This document shows positions 11,458-11,624 of a stretch of DNA of 11,624 nucleotides, one piece after another. Numbering within the stretch: the first letter of the stretch is position 1; the number at the start of each line of letters is the position of its first letter. Source of the stretch: Pseudomonadota bacterium (lineage in GTDB: Bacteria > Pseudomonadota > Alphaproteobacteria > Rhizobiales > Beijerinckiaceae); assembly GCA_023386155.1 (NCBI GenBank), contig JAEWKH010000108.1, positions 1 to 11,624 of the forward strand, given 5' to 3'. A program made the position numbers and the translations under genes. Below the pieces are notes generated by a model. That model saw only the letters and a program-made list of their open reading frames with translations, did not search any database and was not told where the DNA came from.

Positions 11458-11624
<167 letters not shown>

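Overview
The window is high-GC bacterial DNA. Every gene I can support is on the minus strand, so transcription runs from position 11624 towards 1. The gene order is tuf (3' end), tRNA-Trp(CCA), secE, nusG, rplK, rplA, [DGPF protein, ECF sigma factor], rplJ, rplL, rpoB, rpoC (5' part). This is the conserved translation/transcription cluster. The protein sequences (RpoB of 1376 residues, rplJ with a GTG start, tRNA-Trp between tuf and secE) and a palindromic repeat typical of rhizobial genomes point to an alphaproteobacterium of the Hyphomicrobiales (Rhizobiales). A Methylobacteriaceae/Microvirga-like organism is my best guess, but it is not proven.

Region 1 (11624-9064) holds the end of elongation factor Tu, tRNA-Trp with an encoded CCA, the SecE translocase subunit, the elongation factor NusG, and ribosomal proteins L11 and L1. 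A textbook intrinsic terminator (9064-9090) closes this unit after rplA.

Region 2 (9063-7215) is the non-canonical part. It holds a two-gene cassette, a YCII/DGPF-domain protein and a 418-residue sigma factor with a long C-terminal extension, placed between rplA and rplJ, which are normally adjacent. The pair matches the ECF42 sigma factor group and its usual DGPF partner. Upstream of the DGPF gene there is TGTCGA-17 nt-CGTC, which matches the promoter described for ECF42 factors, so the cassette is probably self-activating.

Region 3 (7214-6469) has no gene I can support. It contains a palindromic intergenic repeat next to the sigma gene, a good housekeeping-type promoter for rplJ (6854-6882), and a leader of about 380 nt with several hairpins, as expected for autogenous control by L10-L7/L12.

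Region 4 (6468-1) holds rplJ, rplL, rpoB and rpoC. The rplL-rpoB gap carries a 12-bp-stem attenuator-like hairpin and a second long hairpin directly in front of the rpoB ribosome binding site. The core genes make the ribosomal stalk, the L1/L11 functional regions and the RNA polymerase core. The main novelty is the ECF42 cassette inside this block; the RNA structures are the next most interesting items.
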